From positions 39,578 through 103,577 of the forward strand of contig CALEKY010000124.1 of assembly GCA_937902995.1 (NCBI GenBank): a stretch of DNA of 64,000 bases, written 5' to 3'. Origin of the DNA: an uncultured Sinobacteraceae bacterium (lineage in GTDB: Bacteria; Pseudomonadota; Gammaproteobacteria; Steroidobacterales; Steroidobacteraceae). A model generated the notes under the pieces. That model made no database searches. It worked only from the letters and a program-made list of their open reading frames with translations, and was not told the origin of the DNA. The position numbers and the translations under genes are program-made. Positions 43,197-50,488 of this stretch are shown here, piece after piece (the stretch's first letter is position 1; every line of letters starts with the position of its first letter).

Positions 43197-43376
43197 CTTG
43201 GGGCTCGGGACTCGGGGCTTGGGGCCGGAACGTTACGGCAACAGCAGACAGGTTGGAAAGCGGGTGTGACTGGCGTTTCGTGAGGAGTGAGCGGACAGCG
43301 GCCTCGCGGCGACGTGTTCTCTTGCTCGAGTCCCGAGCCCCACGCCCCAAGCCCGCTACTGACAGCCTACAGCCTC
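43197..43376. repeat. Heptad tandem tracts between fRMsr and epmA
   Basis: 43197-43224: CTTGGGG, CTCGGGA, CTCGGGG, CTTGGGG. 43328-43376: GAGTCCC, GAGCCCC, ACGCCCC, AAGCCCG, CTACTGA, CAGCCTA, CAGCCTC. The two tracts are inverted relative to each other and flank a 100-base segment with no recognisable gene. The first begins two bases from the GTG of the reductase gene. Confidence 0.8.
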
Positions 43377-43381
43377 ACGTG

Positions 43382-44335
43382 CTACGCACGTGCAAAGGGA
43401 AACGCTATCACTTCATCGATATGCCGTGCGCCGACGGCGCACATGACCAAACGATCGAAGCCGAGGGCGACGCCGGCGCAGTCGGGCAGGCCGTATTCGA
43501 GCGCGGCGAGGAAGCGTTCGTCGATCGGCATGCGCGGCAGACCTCTGCGTTCGCGCTCGGCCAGATCTGCGAGAAACCGTGCACGCTGCTCATCCGCGGC
43601 GCCGAGCTCATGGAATCCGTTCGCCAGCTCGATGCCGTCGAGATACCCCTCGAATCGCGAGGCCACGGGACCGCGAATTCGCGCTAGTGCGGCTTGGGAA
43701 GCAGGATAGTCGTAGACGAACGTCAGTCGTTCCTTACCCAGGTGCGGACCGACGAGCGTGCTCATGATGAGATCGAGGCAGGCATCGCGGTCCGATCGAA
43801 TGCTTTCCGGTACGTCGATGCCCGCGCTCTCGAGCCGCGCGATCAGCACCGGTATGGGGTCTTGGAAGGCATCGACACCTGCATGGAGCTGCATCGCTTC
43901 GCGGTATGTGAGCCGTTCGGCGCTATCGAAGGATTTCGATGGCGGCAACATCGTGCTGATGAGCCGCTCCACATCCGACATGAGCGCGTGATGGTCGATG
44001 CCGACGCGATACCACTCGATCAGGGTGAACTCCGGGTTGTGCCAGCGTCCGCTCTCGCCGTCGCGATACACGCGACAGATTTGCCAGATGTCGCCGCAGC
44101 CGGCCGCAAGCAGACGTTTCATCGCGTACTCCGGGGAGGTGTGGAGGTACCGGCGTTCGCCACAAGGCATCGCCGGTACGCTCGCAAGATGTACGTCGGT
44201 CACGGCGCTTGCACTCAGTGTCGGCGTTTCCACTTCGAGCGCGCGTGTCGCAGTGAAGTACTCGCGTGCGGCGCGCAGCATGGCTGCACGCACTTCGAGT
44301 GTGGCAATCGAAGCCGTGGGTTTCCAGTCATTCAT
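43382..44335 (-). CDS. epmA: EF-P--(R)-beta-lysine ligase EpmA
   Basis: Class II lysyl-tRNA-synthetase-like enzyme (PoxA/GenX) that attaches (R)-beta-lysine to EF-P Lys34. The 317-residue protein has the catalytic core only, no anticodon-binding domain: ARAAMLRAAREYFTATRALEVETPTLS, YLHTSPEYAMKRLLAAGCGDIWQICRVYRDGESGRWHNPEFTLIEWYR (motif 2) and ALEYGLPDCAGVALGFDRLVM (motif 3). Its ATG overlaps the psd stop (ATGA). Encoded near efp and epmB. Confidence 0.95.
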   Translation of the reverse strand: MNDWKPTASIATLEVRAAMLRAAREYFTATRALEVETPTLSASAVTDVHLASVPAMPCGERRYLHTSPEYAMKRLLAAGCGDIWQICRVYRDGESGRWHNPEFTLIEWYRVGIDHHALMSDVERLISTMLPPSKSFDSAERLTYREAMQLHAGVDAFQDPIPVLIARLESAGIDVPESIRSDRDACLDLIMSTLVGPHLGKERLTFVYDYPASQAALARIRGPVASRFEGYLDGIELANGFHELGAADEQRARFLADLAERERRGLPRMPIDERFLAALEYGLPDCAGVALGFDRLVMCAVGARHIDEVIAFPFARA

Positions 44336-45249
44336 AAGATGCCGACGCCGATGGCGCTGCCCATCTGCACCGTAGCTTGCGGTTGCAAGAAATCTTCCCA
44401 GCGCACCCGGCCGTGTTGGAAGAGCAGGATCACGGTCGAGCCCATGTTGAAACGGCCGAGCTCGGCGCCTTTTGCGAAGCTCTGTCCGACGCCTTTGGGA
44501 ATCGGCACCGCACCGCCTCGCGGCCGCGGGGGCGGATTGATCTCGCCTGCGTACACGGTTTCCATGCTGCCGACGAACAATGCGCCGACCAGGATGACTG
44601 CCATACGGCCGAGCTCGGTCTCGAACTCGCAGATCACACGTTCGTTGCGCGCGAACAAGCGCGGTACGGCACGCGCAGTTGCGGCATTCACGCTGAACAG
44701 CTCGCCCGGCACATAAAGCGTTTGCAATAGACGGCCCGCGAGCGGCATGTGAATGCGGTGGTAGTTGTACGGCGCGAGATAAATGCAGGCGAACGAACCG
44801 TTGCGATAGGCATCGGCCGCCGCAGCATCGTTCGCTAGCAAATCGAGGAGCGAATAGTCGATGCCCTTGGCTTGAATGATCGTGCCGTCGTGGATCGCAC
44901 CGGCCTGGCTGACGGTGCCGTCGACGGGACTGACGACCACGTCCGCGCCCGGTGCGACGGTCCTGGCTCCGGGGCGCAGCGGACGTGTGAAAAAGTCATT
45001 GAAACTGCGATAGGCGAACGGATCGGCCTGTGCGGCCTCAGCCATGTTGACGCGGTAGCCTTTGAGAAAGATCTTGATGAGCAGTCGTTTGAGCGCCGGC
45101 GTCTCCGCGCGCATGACGCGGTAGATGAATCGCGAGAGCCAGTGCTTCGGTAGTGCGTACTGCAGGCCTGCGAACAGGCGATCGGACCAGCCGACTTCAG
45201 GAACGGGTTCTTTCATATGAACGGATGTGACGACCGGTCGACCGCTCAT
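44332..45249 (-). CDS. psd: Phosphatidylserine decarboxylase proenzyme
   Basis: Makes phosphatidylethanolamine. It self-cleaves to create a pyruvoyl group from the Ser of a GST motif, here FNMGSTVILLF near residue 265; LGST is the usual form, so Met for Leu is a mild change. Also visible are RSFNDFFTRPLRPGAR, the catalytic VSPVDGTVSQAG region, and YLAPYNYHRIHMP. 305 residues from ATG 45249, which overlaps the sco stop; ATG 45216 is an alternative. Coupled to sco upstream and epmA downstream by ATGA overlaps. Confidence 0.94.
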   Translation of the reverse strand: MSGRPVVTSVHMKEPVPEVGWSDRLFAGLQYALPKHWLSRFIYRVMRAETPALKRLLIKIFLKGYRVNMAEAAQADPFAYRSFNDFFTRPLRPGARTVAPGADVVVSPVDGTVSQAGAIHDGTIIQAKGIDYSLLDLLANDAAAADAYRNGSFACIYLAPYNYHRIHMPLAGRLLQTLYVPGELFSVNAATARAVPRLFARNERVICEFETELGRMAVILVGALFVGSMETVYAGEINPPPRPRGGAVPIPKGVGQSFAKGAELGRFNMGSTVILLFQHGRVRWEDFLQPQATVQMGSAIGVGIL

Positions 45250-45869
45250 GAGCCGACGATCCGCCGAACATCGGCGGCGATTCTTGCCGGGTCGTGTGGC
45301 GTGGAGAACAGCGCATGGAGTGCGCCGTCGGGATCGATGAGGAAAATGGCCGCAGAGTGATCGACGGTATATGCACCGTCGCCGAGCGGATGAATAGCGA
45401 CCGGCGCGCTCAGCGCCTGGGCGAACGCTTTGACGTTCTCAGGCGATCCGGTCAGACCGATGAACGTCGGACTGAAATATCCAACGTACTTCTTGATCTG
45501 CTCAGGCGTGTCGCGCTCGGGGTCAACCGAAGCGAGCACGATCTGCGGCGTCTGCGATTTCGGCAGGTCTTGGAGCTGTTTCTCGACCTGCGCGAGCACG
45601 GTCAGGGTTTGCGGGCAAATATCCGGACAGTTCGTGAAGCCGAAGAACAGCAGCGACCAGCGGTTCTTCAAACGCGTCGCGTCGAACGGAACACCGTCCT
45701 GATCGATCAAATCGACGCGCTCGATCGGTCGCGGCGGCTGGAGCAGTGTGCCGGCGCTCAACGCTGCTTGCCGAGCGGGTGCATTCACGAGCCCACGGGC
45801 CAACAGCGCGCCGCCCACAGCGGCTACAATGGCGACGATTGCAACGAGAATGACCTGATGACGCGACAC
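45246..45869 (-). CDS. SCO1/SenC/PrrC family copper-thioredoxin protein
   Basis: Membrane-anchored periplasmic thioredoxin-fold protein for copper delivery to cytochrome oxidase or thiol redox. 207 residues from the GTG at 45869, chosen because GAGGAA lies about 6 bases upstream and a signal-anchor follows (VILVAIVAIVAAVGGALLA). The metal site is NCPDICPQ (CxxxC) with the distal His in YTVDHSAAIFLIDPDG. No cytochrome oxidase genes are in the window. First gene of sco-psd-epmA. Confidence 0.92.
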   Translation of the reverse strand: MSRHQVILVAIVAIVAAVGGALLARGLVNAPARQAALSAGTLLQPPRPIERVDLIDQDGVPFDATRLKNRWSLLFFGFTNCPDICPQTLTVLAQVEKQLQDLPKSQTPQIVLASVDPERDTPEQIKKYVGYFSPTFIGLTGSPENVKAFAQALSAPVAIHPLGDGAYTVDHSAAIFLIDPDGALHALFSTPHDPARIAADVRRIVGS

Positions 45870-45931
45870 GACGGTTCCTCTGCGAACGCTGAGATTATCG
45901 CACGTTGCCGTCGCCTGCCCGAGCCGTTCCC

Positions 45932-46843
45932 ATGTCCAAATCCACATCCGCGCCGCTGACCGTCGCACAATGCATCGAGCGCGGCGCCAAGCAGTTCGAG
46001 GCAGCCGGACTGTTTTTCGGCCACGGCACCGACAACGCCTTCGATGAGGCTGCAGAACTGGTGTTCTTCGCCGCGGGATTGCGTCACGAGGACGCGCCCG
46101 ACGTGTACGGGCGTCGCTTACAGGAGGACGAGCGCGCACGCGCCGAAGCCTTGTTCGAGCGGCGGATTCGCGAACGTATTCCCGCCGCCTATCTCACACG
46201 GCGGATGTGGTTCGCGGGCCACGAGTTCTATGTCGACGAGCGCGTATTGGTTCCCAGGTCGCCGATTGCGGAGCTGATCGAAGCGCGGTTCGAGCCTTGG
46301 ATCGACGCTGACGACGTGCGCTCCATTCTCGATATCGGTACGGGCTCCGGGTGTATCGCCATCGCTTGCGCGCTGGCTTTCCCTGAGGCGAACGTCGACG
46401 CCACGGATATCTCGCCGGACGCATTGGATGTCGCTCGCATCAATATCGATCGCTACGGCGTCGGGGATCGCGTGCGTGCGATCCGCGCGGACGTCTATGA
46501 CGGTCTAGATTCGAGAACCTACGACGTGATCGTGACGAATCCGCCTTACGTACCGCGCTCCGAGCTCGAAGCGTTGCCCGACGAATATCGTCGTGAACCG
46601 CAGCTCGGTTTGTACGGCGGCACAGACGGGTTGGATATCGTGCGGCGGATTCTCGAGGGCGCAGCGGATCGTTTGAATCCCGGCGGGATTCTCATCGGCG
46701 AGGTCGGCAACACCGAAGATGCGCTGCAAGCGGCGTTTCCCGATGTGCCGTTCGTGTGGCTCGAGTTCGAGCGGGGCGGCGGCGGCGTTTTCGTCCTGAC
46801 ACGGGACGAACTCGAACGCCTGAAACCGCATGCAAGCAGGTAG
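45932..46843 (+). CDS. prmB: Ribosomal protein L3 glutamine N5-methyltransferase
   Basis: SAM-dependent methyltransferase of the HemK family. The motif-I sequence is SILDIGTGSGCIAIACAL near residue 128 and the catalytic NPPY lies in VTNPPYVPRSELEALP near 200. LVPRSPIAELIEARF precedes the core, and this LVPRSPIAEL form is typical of PrmB rather than PrmC. 303 residues from ATG 45932; ATG 45905 in frame would add nine residues. It is divergent from sco and precedes aroC, a conserved neighbour. Confidence 0.92.
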   Translation: MSKSTSAPLTVAQCIERGAKQFEAAGLFFGHGTDNAFDEAAELVFFAAGLRHEDAPDVYGRRLQEDERARAEALFERRIRERIPAAYLTRRMWFAGHEFYVDERVLVPRSPIAELIEARFEPWIDADDVRSILDIGTGSGCIAIACALAFPEANVDATDISPDALDVARINIDRYGVGDRVRAIRADVYDGLDSRTYDVIVTNPPYVPRSELEALPDEYRREPQLGLYGGTDGLDIVRRILEGAADRLNPGGILIGEVGNTEDALQAAFPDVPFVWLEFERGGGGVFVLTRDELERLKPHASR

Positions 46844-46926
46844 AATGCCGGCGAATCGCCGCTGACGGCTGGCTCTTTCGCCGATCCGAAGCTCGATCGC
46901 TATCAACCTACACATTCCGATTGCTC

Positions 46927-48030
46927 ATGTCCGGTAACACGTTCGGCAAGCTGTTCACGGTGACGACGTTCGGCGAGAGTCATGGGCCGGCGCTCGGCTG
47001 CATCGTCGACGGCTGTCCGCCGGGGCTGGAGCTGTCCGAAGCCGACATCCAACCCGAGCTCGAACGACGCAGAACGGGCACCTCGCGCTACACCAGCCAG
47101 CGCAAGGAACCGGATCAAGTGAAGATTCTTTCCGGTGTGTTCGAAGGCCGCACGACGGGAACGCCGATCGGCTTGTTGATCGAGAATCAGGATCAGCGTT
47201 CGCGCGACTACGACAAGATCAAAGATCGTTTTCGTCCCGGCCACGCCGACTACACCTATCAACAGAAATACGGATTTCGCGACTATCGCGGCGGCGGTCG
47301 GTCGTCTGCCCGCGAGACGGTGATGCGTGTCGCTGCAGGCGCGATCGCGCGCAAGTATCTGCGCGAGCGCGTCGGCATTCGCATTCAAGGTTACTTGGCG
47401 CAGCTTGGGCCGCTGAAGCTCGAAGAGAAGTCGCTGGAGACCGTCTACGACAATCCATTCTTCTGTCCCGATCCGTCTCGGATCGAAGAGCTCGAGCAGT
47501 TCATGACTCAGCTGCGGCGCGACGGCGACTCGGTCGGTGCGCGCGTCAATGTGATCGCCACCGGCGTACCGCCAGGGCTCGGCGAGCCGATCTTCGATCG
47601 GCTCGATGCCGATATCGCGCACGCCATGATGAGCATCAATGCCGTGAAGGGCGTCGAGATCGGAGCGGGTTTCGCTTCGGTCGAGCAGCGCGGTAGCGTC
47701 CATCGCGACGAGATCACGCCGCGCGGATTTCTGTCCAACAATGCCGGCGGGATTCTCGGCGGTATTTCCTCGGGCCAGGACATCACAGTGAGCATTGCTC
47801 TGAAGCCGACGTCGAGCATCATCGTGCCGGGTAGGACGATCGATATCGACGGTAACGAGGTCGAGGTCGTGACGACGGGCCGACACGACCCTTGCGTGGG
47901 ATTGCGGGCGACGCCGATTGCCGAAGCCATGCTCGCGCTCGTGCTGATGGATCATTACTTGCGGCATCGCGCGCAGAATGCCGACGTGAAATCGTCCACT
48001 CCAATCGTTCCCGCACGCGCCGACGAGTGA
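46927..48030 (+). CDS. aroC: Chorismate synthase
   Basis: Last step of the shikimate pathway, using reduced FMN to turn EPSP into chorismate. 367 residues from ATG 46927 with the conserved MSGNTFGKLFTVTTFGESHGPALGCIVDGCPPG. Other motifs: RPGHADYTYQQKYGFRDYRGGGRSSARETVMRVAAGAIA near residue 105 and SNNAGGILGGISSGQDI near 275. Its stop overlaps the start of the MFS gene (GTGA). Confidence 0.97.
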   Translation: MSGNTFGKLFTVTTFGESHGPALGCIVDGCPPGLELSEADIQPELERRRTGTSRYTSQRKEPDQVKILSGVFEGRTTGTPIGLLIENQDQRSRDYDKIKDRFRPGHADYTYQQKYGFRDYRGGGRSSARETVMRVAAGAIARKYLRERVGIRIQGYLAQLGPLKLEEKSLETVYDNPFFCPDPSRIEELEQFMTQLRRDGDSVGARVNVIATGVPPGLGEPIFDRLDADIAHAMMSINAVKGVEIGAGFASVEQRGSVHRDEITPRGFLSNNAGGILGGISSGQDITVSIALKPTSSIIVPGRTIDIDGNEVEVVTTGRHDPCVGLRATPIAEAMLALVLMDHYLRHRAQNADVKSSTPIVPARADE

Positions 48031-49193
48031 GCACGGGCGTCGCACCGCTTGCGATTGCGTATTTCGTTTATTTCTGCGCAATCGGCGTCTTCACGCCATT
48101 CTGGAGCCCGTATCTCGAGCTGCGCGGCTTCGATGCGATCGAGATCGGATTGTTGCTGGCGATCGCTGCCGGCGTGCGTGCAGTCGGGCCGTTCGCCTTC
48201 GGTTGGTTGTCCGATGCGACGCGACGGCCGACTGCGATCCTGCGATTGGCGGCCGCACTGTCGGTCTTGGCGTTTGCCTTCCTGCCTTTTCTTTCGGGGT
48301 TGATCGGCTTTGCCGTTCTGACCGCGCTGTTCTATTCCGCCTGGAGCTTCATTGCGCCGTCGTTGGATGCGCACACGCTCGCGCGGCTCGGCGCGACGTC
48401 TGCACGCTACGGGCGCATTCGTCTCTGGGGTTCGCTCGGATTCATTGCGCTGTCTTGGATCGGGGGCGCGATCTTTCAGCGGCTCGGCTACACGATCGTG
48501 CCCGCGATGATGATGGCCTTCATGGTTGCGACGCTGCTGGCAACGCTAGCGGTTACACCCATCCCGCTCGTCGGGCACGCGCCGCGCGCGGCGAGCTTTC
48601 GGACCGCCGTAACCTCGCGCGCAGTGCTGTTCTCGTTGCTCGTGGCTGCCTTGACCTCGCTGAGCTTCGGTCCGTACTACACATTCTTCTCGTTGTATCT
48701 CGAGCACTTCGGGTACAGCCGCAGCCTCATCGGGTTCTTGTGGGCGCTCGGCGTGCTCGCGGAAATCGGTGTCTTCGCTGCCGGCGGTTCGTTGCTCTCG
48801 AAGTACTCGATTCGCGCCTTGTTCATTGCTGCAGCAGCGGGTACCGCGCTGCGGTGGCTGTTGATCGCGATATTTCCGGACAAGGTGATCGTCATTGCGC
48901 TTGCCCAGCTCCTTCACTGTCTCGGGTTCGCCGTTCTGCATTTCGCGATCGTGCTCACCGCACAGGGTCAGTTCTCGTCTGATGCCGCTGCAAGGGGGCA
49001 GGCACTGTTCAGCAGCATCGGATACGGTGTAGGAGGGATGTTGGGCAGCTTGTTGGGCGGCATCGTCTGGTCGGCATGGTCGCCACGGGCAACTTATCTC
49101 GCCGCTTCGGTTGTTGTAGTGTTGGCGACCTTTTGCGCGGCGCTCGGGTTGCGAGGCACCGTTCTCGATCGCGTCAAAGCGCAAACGGAATGA
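48027..49193 (+). CDS. MFS transporter (3-phenylpropionate permease-like)
   Basis: 388-residue major facilitator with about 12 hydrophobic segments. Typical loop motifs are GWLSDATRRPTAILR between helices 2 and 3 and YGRIRLWGSLGFIALSWIGGAIF in helices 4-5, the pattern of the HcaT/MFS_1-like group. The GTG start overlaps the aroC stop; this aroC-MFS pairing recurs in gammaproteobacteria. The substrate is unknown; an aromatic acid would fit both family and neighbour, but that is inference. Confidence 0.88.
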   Translation: MSTGVAPLAIAYFVYFCAIGVFTPFWSPYLELRGFDAIEIGLLLAIAAGVRAVGPFAFGWLSDATRRPTAILRLAAALSVLAFAFLPFLSGLIGFAVLTALFYSAWSFIAPSLDAHTLARLGATSARYGRIRLWGSLGFIALSWIGGAIFQRLGYTIVPAMMMAFMVATLLATLAVTPIPLVGHAPRAASFRTAVTSRAVLFSLLVAALTSLSFGPYYTFFSLYLEHFGYSRSLIGFLWALGVLAEIGVFAAGGSLLSKYSIRALFIAAAAGTALRWLLIAIFPDKVIVIALAQLLHCLGFAVLHFAIVLTAQGQFSSDAAARGQALFSSIGYGVGGMLGSLLGGIVWSAWSPRATYLAASVVVVLATFCAALGLRGTVLDRVKAQTE

Positions 49194-49297
49194 GTTGGAC
49201 CGGCACTGATCGGCAGTTTCCGGCGGCGAAGTCACATAGACTTTTTCAGTTGAGCACGGCCCGCGTCCGGGCGGCGAAGCGTGGGTAAAGACATCAA

Positions 49298-50320
49298 ATG
49301 AGCAGAACTTGGAATGTTGCGGTCGTGGGTGCGACCGGTTTGGTCGGCAGCACGATGTTGTCGATTCTCGAAGAACGTAATTTTCCGGTCGGGGAAATCT
49401 TTGCGCTGGCGAGCGCGCGCTCGGTCGGCAAGACCGTCAAGTTCAAAGGCCGCGAGATTCCCGTTCAGGACCTCGAAACGTTCGATTTCAAGCTGGCTCA
49501 AATCGGCTTGTTCTCGGCGGGGGCGAGCGTGTCGAAGGTTCATGCCGTCCGTGCCGGTCAGGCGGGTTGCGTCGTCGTCGACAACACCTCCCAGTTCCGC
49601 TACCAGGACGACATCCCGCTCGTCGTCACCGAAGTGAATCCGCAAGACATCGCGGGATATCGCAAGCACAACATCATCGCCAATCCGAACTGCTCGACCA
49701 TGCAAATGCTCGTTGCGCTGAAGCCCCTGCACGATGCGGCGCGGATTCGGCGCATCAATGTGGCGACCTATCAGTCCGTGTCCGGCGGCGGGCAGAAGGC
49801 GATCGATGAGCTGATGGCTCAGGTGACCGCCTTGAGCCGCGGCGAGCCCGTCACCCCGAAAATCATCGCCAAGCAGATCGCCTACAACTGCGTGCCGCAG
49901 ATCGACGTGTTCCTCGACAACGGCTACACCAAAGAAGAAATGAAGATGTACTGGGAGACCCAGAAGATCCTGGGCGACTCCTCGATTCAGGTGAACGCGA
50001 CTGCAGTACGCGTGCCGGTCCTGGTCGGGCACTCGGAGGCCGTGTACATCGAGACGGAGCGCAAGCTGACGGCGGACGAGGCGAGGGAGCTCCTATCGAG
50101 GGCACCGGGGGTGGTGGTCATGGACGAGCGGCGCCCCGGCGGCTATCCGACGGCCGTGACCGAGGGGGCAGGGACCGATCCCGTGTACGTGGGCCGCATT
50201 CGCGAGGACATTAGTCATAACCACGGTCTGAATTTGTGGATTGTGTCCGATAACGTACGCAAGGGAGCAGCGTTAAATAGCGTCCAGATCGCCGAGATTT
50301 TGGTGAAAGACTACCTGTAA
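49298..50320 (+). CDS. asd: Aspartate-semialdehyde dehydrogenase
   Basis: Reduces aspartyl phosphate to aspartate semialdehyde for lysine/diaminopimelate, threonine and methionine synthesis. The 340-residue protein has the N-terminal NADP site VAVVGATGLVGSTMLSILEERNFP and the nucleophile Cys in IIANPNCSTMQMLVALKPLHD near residue 132. SVSGGGQKAIDELMAQ and a C-terminal NLWIVSDNVRKGAALNSVQIAE are also present. ATG 49298 follows a 104-base gap after the MFS gene. Confidence 0.96.
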   Translation: MSRTWNVAVVGATGLVGSTMLSILEERNFPVGEIFALASARSVGKTVKFKGREIPVQDLETFDFKLAQIGLFSAGASVSKVHAVRAGQAGCVVVDNTSQFRYQDDIPLVVTEVNPQDIAGYRKHNIIANPNCSTMQMLVALKPLHDAARIRRINVATYQSVSGGGQKAIDELMAQVTALSRGEPVTPKIIAKQIAYNCVPQIDVFLDNGYTKEEMKMYWETQKILGDSSIQVNATAVRVPVLVGHSEAVYIETERKLTADEARELLSRAPGVVVMDERRPGGYPTAVTEGAGTDPVYVGRIREDISHNHGLNLWIVSDNVRKGAALNSVQIAEILVKDYL

Positions 50321-50488
50321 GTTATAGTTGCGCGCGTAAAGTCAAGAAGCACATGAAATATTCGGCCACGGGAGGCATGGGGACTGTCGCCTTATGGCAC
50401 ATGGGCTTGAGACCACAGCCGCGCCGATCCGACTACAAGCGACAGGCATCCCGCCGAGGGTGCTGAGGACACGGTACCGGGAGAGCTG

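Noticed and set aside
45247..45249. psd ATG and the MGST site as a sign of a dead enzyme
   Set aside because: Met for Leu before GST is a mild change; Ser and the other active-site blocks are intact, so the enzyme is probably functional.
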